64,000 bases of DNA, taken from positions 992,001-1,056,000 of the forward strand of contig NZ_CP014307.1 in assembly GCF_001557535.2 (NCBI RefSeq), in the 5' to 3' direction. This DNA is from Burkholderia sp. PAMC 26561. Its GTDB lineage: Bacteria > Pseudomonadota > Gammaproteobacteria > Burkholderiales > Burkholderiaceae. The notes beneath the pieces were generated by a model. That model had not been told where the DNA came from. It was given only the letters and a program-made list of their open reading frames with translations, and searched no databases. Positions 18,637 to 27,890 of this stretch are shown one piece after another; position 1 is the stretch's first letter; each line of letters starts with the position of its first letter. Both the position numbers and the translations under genes were made by a program.

Positions 18637-18792
18637 ATGGCGAAGATCTCCAAAATCTCTCAGGACTCGATTTCATGCGGCGGCATTGAAGGCGCCCGCA
18701 CGAATCGTCTCGCCATTACGCGTTTGAGCACCGTCACGTGCCTCAAACGCATTACGAAAACCATTTCCCTCAAAACGATCACGTTCCGCTGA
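18637..18792 (+). CDS. candidate Thr/Ile/Lys-rich leader peptide upstream of asd
   Basis: A 51-codon frame starting ATG 18637 and ending TGA 18790-18792, 90 bases before asd. Eight Thr, eight Ile and five Lys codons are present, crowded into the last half (SLKTIT, RITKTI). These are amino acids made from aspartate semialdehyde, the Asd product, so the frame resembles the thr-type attenuator leaders. A 9-bp hairpin overlaps the Thr-rich codons and a second 9-bp hairpin lies between the peptide and the asd ribosome site. No good ribosome site is visible before the ATG, which is the main weakness. The alternative is chance coding in a 458-bp intergenic region. Confidence 0.45.
   Translation: MAKISKISQDSISCGGIEGARTNRLAITRLSTVTCLKRITKTISLKTITFR
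18720..18750 (+). promoter_or_regulatory. hairpin inside the Thr/Ile-rich codons upstream of asd
   Basis: GCGTTTGAG (18720-18728) pairs perfectly with CTCAAACGC (18742-18750) across a 13-base loop. The stem covers the Leu-Ser-Thr-Val-Thr-Cys-Leu-Lys codons, so ribosome stalling there would change whether it can form. Confidence 0.45.
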
Positions 18793-18813
18793 TCGCCTGT
18801 CGTGTCCGCCCAT

Positions 18814-18861
18814 CTTCCCCGCGCGGTCACGCCGGCGGAGGGTCTGGCTGAAGCGGGGAAG
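18814..18861 (+). promoter_or_regulatory. hairpin just upstream of the asd ribosome site
   Basis: CTTCCCCGC (18814-18822) pairs perfectly with GCGGGGAAG (18853-18861) around a 30-base internal segment. It ends 10 bases before AAAGG (18872-18876), the likely asd ribosome site, and is not followed by Ts, so if functional it would act on translation or as part of an alternative fold. Confidence 0.45.
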
Positions 18862-18882
18862 TGTCCACAATAAAGGTTAGTC

Positions 18883-20004
18883 ATGAACGTAGGTCTCGTT
18901 GGTTGGCGCGGCATGGTCGGCAGCGTCCTGATGCAGCGCATGCAGCAGGAAGGCGATTTCGACCTGATCGAACCGGTGTTTTTCAGCACCAGCAATGCGG
19001 GCGGCAATGCGCCGTCGTTCGCGAAAAACGAGACGAAACTCAAAGATGCGACAAGTATTGACGACCTGAAAAAGTGCGACGCGATCATTACGTGCCAGGG
19101 CGGCGATTACACGAACGACGTATATCCGAAGTTGCGCGCCGCCGGCTGGAAGGGTTACTGGATCGATGCGGCTTCGTCGCTGCGCATGAAGGACGACGCG
19201 GTCATCATTCTCGATCCGGTGAACCTGAATGTCATCAAGGATTCGCTGGTGAAGGGCGGCCGGAATTTTATCGGCGGGAATTGCACGGTCAGCCTGATGC
19301 TGATGGCGCTCGGCGGCTTGTTCAATCACAAGCTGGTCGAATGGACGACCGCCATGACGTATCAGGCGGCTTCTGGCGCGGGCGCGCAGAACATGCGCGA
19401 ACTGCTGCAGCAAATGGGCGTGCTGTACGGCGCGGCCAAGGAGGATCTGGCGGATCCGTCGTCGGCCATTCTGGATATCGACAAGCGCGTGCAGGCGGCC
19501 ATGTCGAGCGAACGCATGCCGGTCGATAACTTCGGCGTGCCGCTCGCCGGCTCGTTGATTCCCTGGATCGACAAAGACCTCGGCAACGGCATGTCGAAGG
19601 AAGAATGGAAGGGCGGCGCGGAAACCAACAAGATTCTCGGGCTTCCCGCTATGGGCGAACAAGGTTCGGTTCCGGTCGACGGCTTGTGCGTGCGCATCGG
19701 GGCAATGCGTTGTCACTCGCAGGCGCTGACCATCAAGCTCACGAAGGACGTGCCGCTGGATGAAGTGCACGGCATCCTGGCATCGGCGAATGACTGTGTG
19801 AAGGTCGTTCCGAACGAACGCGAAGCATCGATGCGCGATCTGTCTCCGGCCGTCGTCACGGGTTCGCTGACGGTGCCGGTCGGCCGTCTGCGCAAGCTGG
19901 CGATGGGCGGCGAATATCTGTCGGCGTTCACGGTCGGCGACCAGTTGCTGTGGGGCGCGGCCGAACCGCTGCGCCGGATGCTTCGCATCCTGCTGGACAA
20001 GTAA
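18883..20004 (+). CDS. asd: aspartate-semialdehyde dehydrogenase
   Basis: Makes aspartate semialdehyde, the branch point to lysine/diaminopimelate, threonine, methionine and isoleucine. The 373-residue protein has [17 protein letters not shown] at the NADP site, FFSTSNAGG, the catalytic Cys in [31 protein letters not shown], and a catalytic His in [16 protein letters not shown]. Length fits the Gram-negative Asd group. A 458-bp upstream region with a possible leader peptide suggests amino-acid-dependent control. A terminator follows, separating it from fimV. Confidence 0.97.
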   Translation: MNVGLVGWRGMVGSVLMQRMQQEGDFDLIEPVFFSTSNAGGNAPSFAKNETKLKDATSIDDLKKCDAIITCQGGDYTNDVYPKLRAAGWKGYWIDAASSLRMKDDAVIILDPVNLNVIKDSLVKGGRNFIGGNCTVSLMLMALGGLFNHKLVEWTTAMTYQAASGAGAQNMRELLQQMGVLYGAAKEDLADPSSAILDIDKRVQAAMSSERMPVDNFGVPLAGSLIPWIDKDLGNGMSKEEWKGGAETNKILGLPAMGEQGSVPVDGLCVRIGAMRCHSQALTIKLTKDVPLDEVHGILASANDCVKVVPNEREASMRDLSPAVVTGSLTVPVGRLRKLAMGGEYLSAFTVGDQLLWGAAEPLRRMLRILLDK

Positions 20005-20040
20005 AGTAAACTACGCGCCACGACGCGCGGCAGTTTGATT

Positions 20041-20068
20041 AAAGCGTCGCGCTTGCGCGGCGCTTTTT
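20041..20068 (+). terminator. rho-independent terminator after asd
   Basis: AAAGCGTCGCG (20041-20051) pairs with CGCGGCGCTTT (20056-20066) with one G-U pair, a four-base loop, and a T-run at its end. Confidence 0.88.
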
Positions 20069-20144
20069 CGTTGTGCTGCGGGTTTATCGCGGTTCCTGGT
20101 TCCTGTTTCCCGTTTTCGTTTCTGTCCACTCGCCTGGAGTTTCA

Positions 20145-22340
20145 ATGATCGTTCGTCCGAGTCGGCCATTTCATTCGCAGCCCCGCCACTTCACTCGTGC
20201 GCGGCGCGCGGCGCTGAACGCGGCGAGTGCCGCGAGTGTGCTGCTCGGGACGTCGTTGTTCTCGAATGCCATGGCTCAGGCGAGCGCTGCGTCCGCGCCT
20301 GTCGTTGCGTCCGACGCGCCCGCGGTGACGCAATACAGCGTGAAACCCGGGCAATCGCTGAGCGATATCGCGACGCAGATCACAGGTTCGACTGACCGCG
20401 CCACGCGTGAAAAGATGTCCCGCGCGCTCTTCGATGCCAATCCGAATGCGTTCATGGGTCACGATCCGAGCCGGTTGAAGCTGGGATCGGTTTTGAACGT
20501 GCCGCAGGGTGATGGGGCGGCGAGCGCCTCGGCGGCTTCTGGGGCGTCAGCGGCTTCATCCGCTCCGGCTCCGGCTGTGCCTGCCGTTGTTGCGTCATCG
20601 CCTGCAACCGCCGCGCCGGTTGTTACGGCAAGCGCACCGGAAACTGCGGCCGTTCCAGCGGAGGCTGCGTCCTCCAGTACCACGCGCGTCCCCTCCGGCG
20701 CTGAGGTTAGCGGCGCGGTGACGGCGAGCACTGCAAGCGGTGCATCGGCTGCTTCCGAGGCTCAGCCGGCATCGGGCGCGAGCGAAATCGCAGCGGCTTC
20801 TGCGCCGGTCGCGGCGTCAGTGCCGGCCTCGGCGCCAGTTGCATCGGCTGTAACGCCGGCTTCGACGGCGAGCTCCGCGCCGACGTCCGGAAATGGGCCG
20901 ATTGGCTGGATTATCGGCGTGGTCGTGGCGATCGGTCTGCTCCTCATCGCGATGAGAGCAAGCAAGCGCCGCCGCGCCGTCGCAGTGCCGGAAGTCGATC
21001 AAGTCACGCCGGAGCCGCCGGTGGTAGCGCCGGCGCCACAAGCACCGGCGCCACAAGCACCGGATACCCCGGTGCACAGCATCCATTCGCATCAGGCGAC
21101 TGGCGCCGCCGACCTTGAAGGCGTGGCCGTGCAACGTGGGCAAGGCGAGCTGAACGCCGTTGCGGCGAGCATGGAAAATTACGATGCCGCCCAGGCCTTC
21201 GATACCCCCACGGAAGACACGCCGCTCAGTTCAACCGAAGCCAAAGCCGCCGATAACAACGACGATGATGACGCTGCACACGTAACGCTCAGCACCGCAG
21301 TTTTGCCGCAGGAACCCGAAGTGAAACGCGCGCCGTTCATGCCGGATGCGCCGGCGGCGCTTCATCGTGATTTCACGCCGCCCCGGCCGGGTGCGGTCGA
21401 GGCAGCGCTGGCTGCCGAACGCGCTGCGACCGAGCGTGCCGTGGCGCTGGAGCAGGCGACGCGGGAAGCTGTCGAGCGGGAAGCGAAAGAGGCAGCAGCA
21501 AGGGAAGCGGCGGAACGGGAGGCCGAAGCGCGTGAGGCCGAGAAAGTGGCGGCAGAAGCACGGGAAGCGGAGGCCCGTGAAGCTGAAGCACGCGAGGCGG
21601 CTACGCGCGAAGCAGCGGCGCGTGAAGCTTCAGAACGCGAAACCGCAGCCCGCGAAGCCGCAGCCCGAGAAGCCGCAGCCCGAGAAGCCGCATCACACGC
21701 AACGCCGCCCGCCGATCACGCAACCACCCCGCACGACGACTCCTACGACGAAGAACCGTCCTCCCCCGCGTCGCGTCTGCCGCAGCCCAAATTCCCCCAG
21801 GAAGCGATCGAAGCCTTGAGCGCGCTCGATTTCGGCTTGCCGCCGCGTCAGGAAGCGCCCCTTGAAAGCCCCGAACCGCCACCGGCTTCCAAGAACGCGG
21901 AAGCCGAAACACAAGAAATCGCACCGGCGTCGATCACCCCGCAACCCATCGCGGACCCGGCTGTCTTCGATCAGCAGAACGAGCAGCATCGTCATCCGGA
22001 TGCGTCGTCCGACTTGCCCGCGGCTTCGGCTGCCGAGCAAATCGAAACGGGAACGGCAGGCGCGGCGTCGGTGGCGGGACTCGGCGCATCGCGCTTCGGC
22101 CCGTTGAGCCTCGACTTCGACTACAACTCGCCGTCGAGCCAGACCGAGCCGCTGCCGGCGTTCACGCCGGAACAGATTGCGACCATCGCGCGCAACAAGC
22201 TCGAACTTGCCGTCGAATACATCGAACTCGGCGACTTGTCGGGCGCGCGCACGCTTTTGCAAGAAGTCATCGATTCGAACGATGCAGCCACGCGCCAGCC
22301 CGCCGCCACGTTGTTATCCACGCTCGCGCCGCTCTCCTGA
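20145..22340 (+). CDS. fimV: FimV/HubP-like polar hub protein with LysM domain
   Basis: A 731-residue inner-membrane protein of the FimV family, which organises the cell pole and type IV pilus machinery in other bacteria. Order of parts: Arg-rich start and signal segment (1-43), LysM-like peptidoglycan-binding domain (about 57-107, [16 protein letters not shown]), Ala/Ser/Pro-rich periplasmic linker, one transmembrane helix (about 250-270, [17 protein letters not shown]), an acidic cytoplasmic region with a long Arg-Glu-Ala repeat coiled coil (about 420-515), and the conserved FimV C-terminal helical domain (about 670-731, [21 protein letters not shown] cut across two helices). ATG 20145 follows GGAGTTTCA. 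The asd-fimV-truA order is conserved in related proteobacteria. No pilus genes are present here. Confidence 0.87.
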   Translation: MIVRPSRPFHSQPRHFTRARRAALNAASAASVLLGTSLFSNAMAQASAASAPVVASDAPAVTQYSVKPGQSLSDIATQITGSTDRATREKMSRALFDANPNAFMGHDPSRLKLGSVLNVPQGDGAASASAASGASAASSAPAPAVPAVVASSPATAAPVVTASAPETAAVPAEAASSSTTRVPSGAEVSGAVTASTASGASAASEAQPASGASEIAAASAPVAASVPASAPVASAVTPASTASSAPTSGNGPIGWIIGVVVAIGLLLIAMRASKRRRAVAVPEVDQVTPEPPVVAPAPQAPAPQAPDTPVHSIHSHQATGAADLEGVAVQRGQGELNAVAASMENYDAAQAFDTPTEDTPLSSTEAKAADNNDDDDAAHVTLSTAVLPQEPEVKRAPFMPDAPAALHRDFTPPRPGAVEAALAAERAATERAVALEQATREAVEREAKEAAAREAAEREAEAREAEKVAAEAREAEAREAEAREAATREAAAREASERETAAREAAAREAAAREAASHATPPADHATTPHDDSYDEEPSSPASRLPQPKFPQEAIEALSALDFGLPPRQEAPLESPEPPPASKNAEAETQEIAPASITPQPIADPAVFDQQNEQHRHPDASSDLPAASAAEQIETGTAGAASVAGLGASRFGPLSLDFDYNSPSSQTEPLPAFTPEQIATIARNKLELAVEYIELGDLSGARTLLQEVIDSNDAATRQPAATLLSTLAPLS

Positions 22341-22341
22341 C

Positions 22342-23151
22342 ATGGCTTTGAAACGCATTGCACTTGGTATCCAGTACGACGGTTCGGCGTTCAGCGGCTG
22401 GCAGACACAATCGGACGTCAAGACCGTGCAGGATGTGCTTGAACGCGCTCTCGGCAAGTTCACGCAAACGCGCGTGCAAACCGTCGTCGCGGGAAGAACC
22501 GACACGGGCGTGCATGCGCTCGGCCAGGTCGTCCATTTCGACACCGAACTCGAACGCACCGACTTCGCCTGGGTTCGCGGCACGAACGCGTTCCTGCCGC
22601 AAAGCGTTGCGGTGCAGTGGGCGCGGCCGATGCCCGATGATTTCCACGCGCGTTTCGGCGCCTTCGAGCGCACTTACTACTACGCGCTGTACGTCCACCC
22701 CGTGCGCTCGCCGATGATCCCCGGCCGCGCCGGCTGGTGCTACGCGGCGCTCGATGCCAACGCCATGCGCGAAGCGGCGGCGCTGATCATCGGCAAGCAT
22801 GATTTCACGGCGTTCCGGTCGTCCGAGTGCCAGGCGAAGACGCCGGTGAAATACCTGCGTCAGATCGATATCATCGAAGAGGGCGACTTCATCCATTTTC
22901 GCTTTCGCGCGAACGCGTTCCTGCATCACATGGTGCGTAACCTGATGGGATGTTTCGTTGCGATCGGCCGCGGCAAACATCCGCCGTCGTGGCTGCGGGA
23001 GTTGCTCGAAGCGCGCGATCGCAAGCGCGCCGCGCCGACTTTCATGCCCGACGGCCTGTATCTGGCCGAGGTCGGCTATCCTGAGAACTTCGCGGTACCC
23101 GCGCCGCGCCTGGGAAGCTACCCTTGGAACGCGGTCTGGCAAGGAATTTAA
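22342..23151 (+). CDS. truA: tRNA pseudouridine(38-40) synthase
   Basis: Converts uridines 38-40 in the tRNA anticodon arm to pseudouridine. The 269-residue protein has [14 protein letters not shown] near the start, the catalytic Asp in [38 protein letters not shown], and [20 protein letters not shown]. The ATG at 22342 lies one base after the fimV stop, and trpF starts one base after its own stop, so the three are tightly coupled. Confidence 0.96.
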   Translation: MALKRIALGIQYDGSAFSGWQTQSDVKTVQDVLERALGKFTQTRVQTVVAGRTDTGVHALGQVVHFDTELERTDFAWVRGTNAFLPQSVAVQWARPMPDDFHARFGAFERTYYYALYVHPVRSPMIPGRAGWCYAALDANAMREAAALIIGKHDFTAFRSSECQAKTPVKYLRQIDIIEEGDFIHFRFRANAFLHHMVRNLMGCFVAIGRGKHPPSWLRELLEARDRKRAAPTFMPDGLYLAEVGYPENFAVPAPRLGSYPWNAVWQGI

Positions 23152-23152
23152 C

Positions 23153-23833
23153 GTGCAAACTAACGTGGGCCATAACGATCTGCATAGAACGCGCATCAAG
23201 TTGTGCGGTTTGTCGAAGACGGAAGATGTCGATGTCGCCGTCGATCTCGGCGCGGATGCCGTCGGTTTCGTGTTTTATCCGCCCAGCCCGCGTTCGGTGA
23301 GCGTGGGCCACGCGATCGATCTGGCCGAACGCGTGCCCCCGCTGGTATCGGCCGTGGGTTTGTTCGTCAACGCGACGCCGGAATGGGTTCGCGAGGTGAC
23401 ATCGAATGTCAGATTGTCGCTTCTGCAGTTCCACGGCGACGAAACGCCTGCGCAATGCGCCGCGCTTGCTGAAGTTGCCGGTTTGCCATGGTGGCGCGCC
23501 GTTCGGGTAGAGCCCGATGCCACCGCGCATGATTTGGTAGAATCATCTCTTAATTATCTAGCAGCCAACGGTTTGCTCCTCGACGCCTATGTCGATGGCT
23601 ACGGTGGCGGTGGAAAGGTATTCGATTGGTCACTTATCCCAACAGATCTCGGGCATCGGGCCGTTTTGAGTGGTGGGTTGAACGCGCAAAACGTCCATGA
23701 GGCCATCCGGCTCGTCCGGCCCTACGCGGTCGATGTCTCCAGCGGCATCGAAGTAGCGGGGGTCAAGGGCGTGAAAGACCACGCCCGAATGGCGGCGTTC
23801 GTTCGCGCGGTGCGCGAAGCGGATGCCGGATGA
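23153..23833 (+). CDS. trpF: phosphoribosylanthranilate isomerase
   Basis: Third committed step of tryptophan synthesis. The 226-residue TIM-barrel protein has RIKLCGLSKTEDV with the catalytic Cys at the first strand, GADAVGFVFYPPSPRSV, LLQFHGDETP, LLLDAYVDGYGGGGKVFDW with the catalytic Asp, and the phosphate-binding LSGGLNAQNV and VDVSSGIE. I use GTG 23153, directly after the truA stop; the first 12 residues precede the family core, so a slightly later start cannot be excluded. trpB follows after 48 bases. Confidence 0.95.
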   Translation: MQTNVGHNDLHRTRIKLCGLSKTEDVDVAVDLGADAVGFVFYPPSPRSVSVGHAIDLAERVPPLVSAVGLFVNATPEWVREVTSNVRLSLLQFHGDETPAQCAALAEVAGLPWWRAVRVEPDATAHDLVESSLNYLAANGLLLDAYVDGYGGGGKVFDWSLIPTDLGHRAVLSGGLNAQNVHEAIRLVRPYAVDVSSGIEVAGVKGVKDHARMAAFVRAVREADAG

Positions 23834-23881
23834 TCAACGTGGGCAAGCGCAATGCTGCCACGTACCGAGAGAGTGACACAC

Positions 23882-25075
23882 ATGTACAACTTACCTGACA
23901 ATCGCGGCCATTTCGGCCCTTATGGCGGCACGTTCGTCTCCGAAACGCTGGTTCACGCGCTCGACGAACTCCGCGACGCTTACGAAGAATGCAGCAAGGA
24001 TCCGGCTTTTATCGCCGAGTATGAGTACGAACTGAAGCATTACGTCGGCCGGCCTTCGCCGATCTATCACGCCAAACGCTGGAGCGAGATGCTCGGCGGC
24101 GCGCAGATCTATCTCAAGCGCGAAGACCTGAACCATACCGGCGCGCACAAGGTTAATAACGTCATCGGACAGGCGCTGCTCGCGCGCAAGATGGGCAAGC
24201 CGCGCGTGATCGCGGAAACAGGCGCAGGACAGCACGGCGTGGCGACTGCGACCATTGCGGCGCGTTTCGGCATGGAATGCGTGGTCTACATGGGCTCGGA
24301 AGACGTGCGGCGTCAGGCGGCAAATGTTTATCGCATGAAGCTGCTCGGCGCGACGGTCGTGCCGGTCGAATCGGGTTCGAAGACGCTGAAGGATGCGTTG
24401 AACGAAGCCATGCGCGACTGGGTTACGAACGTCGAGAACACGTTTTACATCATCGGGACGGTGGCGGGTCCGCATCCTTATCCCATGATGGTCCGCGACT
24501 TCCAGCGTGTCATAGGCGACGAATGCAAGGTGCAGATGCCCGAGATGACCGGCCGCCAGCCCGACGCGGTGATCGCGTGTGTAGGCGGCGGTTCGAACGC
24601 AATGGGGATCTTCTATCCGTATATCGATAACAAGGACGTGCGGCTGATTGGCGTCGAAGCCGCCGGCGACGGCATGGATACGGGCCGTCACGCCGCTTCC
24701 CTGATGGGCGGAAGCCCGGGCGTTCTTCACGGCAACCGCACGTATCTTCTGCAAGACGATAACGGCCAGATCATCGAGACGCATTCGGTATCGGCGGGGC
24801 TGGATTATCCCGGCGTCGGCCCGGAACACGCGTGGTTGAAGGATGCAGGGCGTGCCGAATATGTGGGCATCACCGACGAAGAAGCGCTGAAGGGTTTTCA
24901 CGATTGCTGCCGGATCGAAGGGATCATTCCCGCGCTCGAGTCGAGCCACGCGCTCGCATACGCCGCGAAGCTCGCGCCCACGCTGCCGAAAGACAAGCTG
25001 TTGCTCGTCAATCTGTCTGGTCGCGGCGACAAGGACATGCATACGGTCGCCGAGCGCACCGGCATCACGTTCTGA
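23882..25075 (+). CDS. trpB: tryptophan synthase beta chain
   Basis: Joins indole and serine to make tryptophan, in complex with TrpA. The 397-residue PLP enzyme has [27 protein letters not shown] with the PLP Lys, [13 protein letters not shown], the phosphate-binding [20 protein letters not shown] and [12 protein letters not shown]. The ATG at 23882 begins MYNLPDNRG. An upstream in-frame ATG (23852) is less likely. A DNA methyltransferase gene is inserted 11 bases after the stop, ahead of trpA. Confidence 0.97.
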   Translation: MYNLPDNRGHFGPYGGTFVSETLVHALDELRDAYEECSKDPAFIAEYEYELKHYVGRPSPIYHAKRWSEMLGGAQIYLKREDLNHTGAHKVNNVIGQALLARKMGKPRVIAETGAGQHGVATATIAARFGMECVVYMGSEDVRRQAANVYRMKLLGATVVPVESGSKTLKDALNEAMRDWVTNVENTFYIIGTVAGPHPYPMMVRDFQRVIGDECKVQMPEMTGRQPDAVIACVGGGSNAMGIFYPYIDNKDVRLIGVEAAGDGMDTGRHAASLMGGSPGVLHGNRTYLLQDDNGQIIETHSVSAGLDYPGVGPEHAWLKDAGRAEYVGITDEEALKGFHDCCRIEGIIPALESSHALAYAAKLAPTLPKDKLLLVNLSGRGDKDMHTVAERTGITF

Positions 25076-25086
25076 GCCCACAACCC

Positions 25087-25938
25087 ATGCGCGATGAAAT
25101 CGTCTATGCAGGAACGGACCTCGCCGAGCGCGGAATCCGCTTGCATCACCGCGATTTCCTGGCCGATGCAGCGAATCTGCCGGACGGCTCTATCGACTTG
25201 ATCGTGGCCGATCCGCCGTATGGTCTGGGAAAGGACTACGGCAACGACTCGGACATGCGTTCGGGCGAAGCCTTCCTCGACTGGACTTACGGCTGGCTCG
25301 AGCTTGCAATCCCGAAGCTCAAGCCAAGCGGTTCGCTTTATATTTTTTGCACATGGCAATATGCGCCCGAGATCTTCGTGTTCCTCAAGCGCCGCCTCAC
25401 AATGGTCAACGAGATCGTGTGGGACCGGCGCGTACCGAGCATGGGCGGAACGGTGCGCAGATTTACGTCGGTGCATGACAACATCGGTTATTTCGCGGTA
25501 TCGAAGGATTACTTCTTCGATCTCGATCCCATCCGCATTCCTTATGACGCAGTGACGAAGAAGGCGCGTTCGCGCAAATTGTTCGAAGGCAGCAAGTGGC
25601 TGGAGCTGGGATACAACCCGAAGGACGTCTGGTCCGTTTCGCGGTTGCACCGGCAGCACGCTGAGCGAGTCGATCACCCGACGCAGAAACCGCTGGAGAT
25701 CATCGAACGGATGGTTCTCGCAAGTTGTCCGCGCGGCGGCCGCGTGCTGGATCCGTTCATGGGCAGCGGCACCACCGCCGTTGCGTGTGCGCGGCATGGG
25801 CGCGAGTTTGTCGGGTATGAAATCAACGCCGACTATCACGCAATTGCCCAAGCGAGAGTGGCGCAGACGCCGCCAGCGGTCGTGCCGGTTGAGGAGCCGG
25901 TACCCGTTGTTGAAAATGCTTCTATCGATCAAGCGTGA
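25087..25938 (+). CDS. orphan beta-class DNA methyltransferase
   Basis: A 283-residue site-specific methyltransferase. The catalytic motif IV LIVADPPYGLGKDYG comes first (about residues 40-54), and the S-adenosylmethionine motif DPFMGSGTTAVACARHGREFVGYE comes near the C-terminus (split over two segments, about 221-245), the order of the beta class; DPPY fits N6-adenine or N4-cytosine methylation. HPTQKPLEIIERMV is also typical. No restriction nuclease is encoded nearby, so it is a solitary enzyme, and it is embedded between trpB and trpA. From memory, the Burkholderia cenocepacia protein BCAM0992 holds this position and was linked to GTWWAC methylation; this needs checking. Confidence 0.92.
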   Translation: MRDEIVYAGTDLAERGIRLHHRDFLADAANLPDGSIDLIVADPPYGLGKDYGNDSDMRSGEAFLDWTYGWLELAIPKLKPSGSLYIFCTWQYAPEIFVFLKRRLTMVNEIVWDRRVPSMGGTVRRFTSVHDNIGYFAVSKDYFFDLDPIRIPYDAVTKKARSRKLFEGSKWLELGYNPKDVWSVSRLHRQHAERVDHPTQKPLEIIERMVLASCPRGGRVLDPFMGSGTTAVACARHGREFVGYEINADYHAIAQARVAQTPPAVVPVEEPVPVVENASIDQA

Positions 25939-25999
25939 ACTTCGCCAAAGTCGCTGCTAAAAAACGCCAAACGCGCCAATAAGCGCAGAAGAGATAATC

Positions 26000-26803
26000 A
26001 TGTCCCGTATCAAGAGCACATTTGCGGCACTCGCCGAGCAGGGCAAAAAAGGCCTGATTCCGTTCATCACGGCCGGCGATCCGAATCCCGAGCAGACCGT
26101 CGAATTCATGCACGCGCTCGCCAAGGGCGGCGCGGACGTCATCGAACTGGGCGTGCCGTTTTCCGATCCCATGGCCGACGGTCCCGTGATCCAGCGTTCC
26201 TCGGAACGTGCGTTGGCGCGCGGCATGTCGCTCAAGCACGTTCTCGCCGATGTAAAACGCTTCCGCGAAACCAACGTCAAAACGCCGGTCGTCCTGATGG
26301 GCTATGCCAATCCGATCGAGCGCATGGGCATCGAAGCCTTCGCCAAGGCGGCGCAGGATGCTGGTGTGGATGGTGTGCTGGTCGTCGATTACCCGCCGGA
26401 AGAATCGGTGGAATTTAGCCAGGCGATGCTCGCCGCCGGCATCGATCCGATCTTCCTGCTGGCGCCTACATCGACCGATGAACGCATCGCTGCCGTGGGC
26501 AAAGTTGCCAGCGGCTACGTCTATTACGTGTCGTTAAAAGGCGTGACCGGTTCGGCAAATCTGGACGTGGCGAGTATCGCGAGTAAAATCCCGGCCATCA
26601 AGGCGCATGTGGCGTTGCCGGTGGGTGTCGGTTTTGGCATTCGCGATGCCGCTTCAGCCCGGCTGGTGGCGGATGTATCGGATGCGGTCGTGATCGGCAG
26701 CCGTCTCGTGCAATTGCTCGAAGAAGCGTCGCCGGACACGGCGGCTGAAAAGCTGACGAGTTTTATCGCTGAAATTCGTGCGGCGCTCGATTCTGCAAAA
26801 TAA
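26000..26803 (+). CDS. trpA: tryptophan synthase alpha chain
   Basis: Cleaves indole-3-glycerol phosphate to indole for TrpB. The 267-residue TIM-barrel protein shows [15 protein letters not shown], the catalytic Glu in [19 protein letters not shown] with a catalytic Asp a few residues on, [36 protein letters not shown], and the phosphate loop [10 protein letters not shown] followed by [10 protein letters not shown]. It is 61 bases after the methyltransferase and 64 bases before accD. Confidence 0.97.
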   Translation: MSRIKSTFAALAEQGKKGLIPFITAGDPNPEQTVEFMHALAKGGADVIELGVPFSDPMADGPVIQRSSERALARGMSLKHVLADVKRFRETNVKTPVVLMGYANPIERMGIEAFAKAAQDAGVDGVLVVDYPPEESVEFSQAMLAAGIDPIFLLAPTSTDERIAAVGKVASGYVYYVSLKGVTGSANLDVASIASKIPAIKAHVALPVGVGFGIRDAASARLVADVSDAVVIGSRLVQLLEEASPDTAAEKLTSFIAEIRAALDSAK

Positions 26804-26867
26804 CCCGTGATCGCGGCCAAAAAGATTCAAACAGGCCGCGACATACGCGAAACATGAAGGAAAAACG

Positions 26868-27740
26868 ATGAGCTGGCTCGACAAACTGTTACCGCCGAAG
26901 ATCAAGCAAACCGATCCGAAAAGTCGCAAGGGCATTCCGGAAGGACTGTGGATCAAGTGCCCGGCGTGCGAAGCGGTGCTGTACCGCAACGACGTCGAGG
27001 CGAATCTGCACGTTTGCCCGAAGTGCAGTCACCATATGCGGATCGGCGCGCGTGAACGGCTCGACGGCCTGCTCGATCCGGAAGGCCGCTATGAAATCGG
27101 CCAGGAAATCCTGCCGGTCGACGCGCTGAAGTTCAAGGACAGCCGCAAGTACCCGGACCGCCTGAAAGAGGCAATGGAAGATACAGACGAAACCGACGCC
27201 ATGGTCGTCATGGGCGGTGCAATCCACACCATTCCGGTCGTGACCGCATGCTTCGAATTCTCGTTCATGGGCGGGTCGATGGGCTCGGTCGTCGGCGAAC
27301 GTTTTGCTCGCGGCGCCCGCAACGCGCTTGAACAGCGCACGCCGTTCATCTGCTTCACGGCATCGGGCGGCGCGCGGATGCAGGAAAGCTTGCTTTCGCT
27401 GATGCAGATGGCGAAAACCACGGCCATGCTGACCAAGCTCGCCGAAGCCAAGCTGCCGTTCATCTCCGTTCTCACCGACCCGACCATGGGCGGGGTTTCC
27501 GCCAGCTTCGCGTTCCTCGGCGACGTGGTGATCGCGGAACCGAAGGCGCTGATCGGCTTTGCCGGACCGCGCGTGATCGAGCAAACCGTGCGTGAGAAGC
27601 TGCCGGAAGGCTTCCAGCGTTCAGAGTTCCTGATCCAGAAGGGCGCCATCGACATGATCGTCGACCGCCGGAAAATGCGCGAGGAGATCGCGCGCCTGAT
27701 CGCATTGCTGACGCTGCAACCGGCTGATTCGGTCGCCTGA
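26868..27740 (+). CDS. accD: acetyl-CoA carboxylase carboxyltransferase beta subunit
   Basis: Together with AccA transfers carboxyl from biotin to acetyl-CoA for fatty acid synthesis. The 290-residue protein opens with [12 protein letters not shown], a four-Cys zinc ribbon ([12 protein letters not shown] and [12 protein letters not shown], residues about 27-52), then the crotonase-like domain with [32 protein letters not shown], and [17 protein letters not shown] strong terminator follows, so accD ends the truA-trp-accD run. Confidence 0.97.
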   Translation: MSWLDKLLPPKIKQTDPKSRKGIPEGLWIKCPACEAVLYRNDVEANLHVCPKCSHHMRIGARERLDGLLDPEGRYEIGQEILPVDALKFKDSRKYPDRLKEAMEDTDETDAMVVMGGAIHTIPVVTACFEFSFMGGSMGSVVGERFARGARNALEQRTPFICFTASGGARMQESLLSLMQMAKTTAMLTKLAEAKLPFISVLTDPTMGGVSASFAFLGDVVIAEPKALIGFAGPRVIEQTVREKLPEGFQRSEFLIQKGAIDMIVDRRKMREEIARLIALLTLQPADSVA

Positions 27741-27819
27741 AGCATAGTCAGCAGCGCATTGTTTAATGCGCCTTCCAGGCAGCAATGGCGCGGAAGGTGT
27801 CAAATGATGACGGCCCAGG

Positions 27820-27865
27820 CGCCGCGCGCGAACCCGCCCCGGGTCGCGCGCGGCGTTTTCGTTTT
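27820..27865 (+). terminator. rho-independent terminator between accD and folC
   Basis: CGCCGCGCGCGA (27820-27831) pairs perfectly with 27844-27855; CCC/GGG extends it past one bulged A, with loop GCCCC. TTTT, C, G, TTTT follow. Its position argues against the upstream in-frame folC start at 27804. Confidence 0.88.
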
Positions 27866-27890
27866 GGCGTTTCCCCTCAAGCACTCTCTC

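Noticed and set aside
27804..27890. Upstream start for folC
   Set aside because: It would lie ahead of and within the accD terminator; the 27891 start gives the normal FolC N-terminus.
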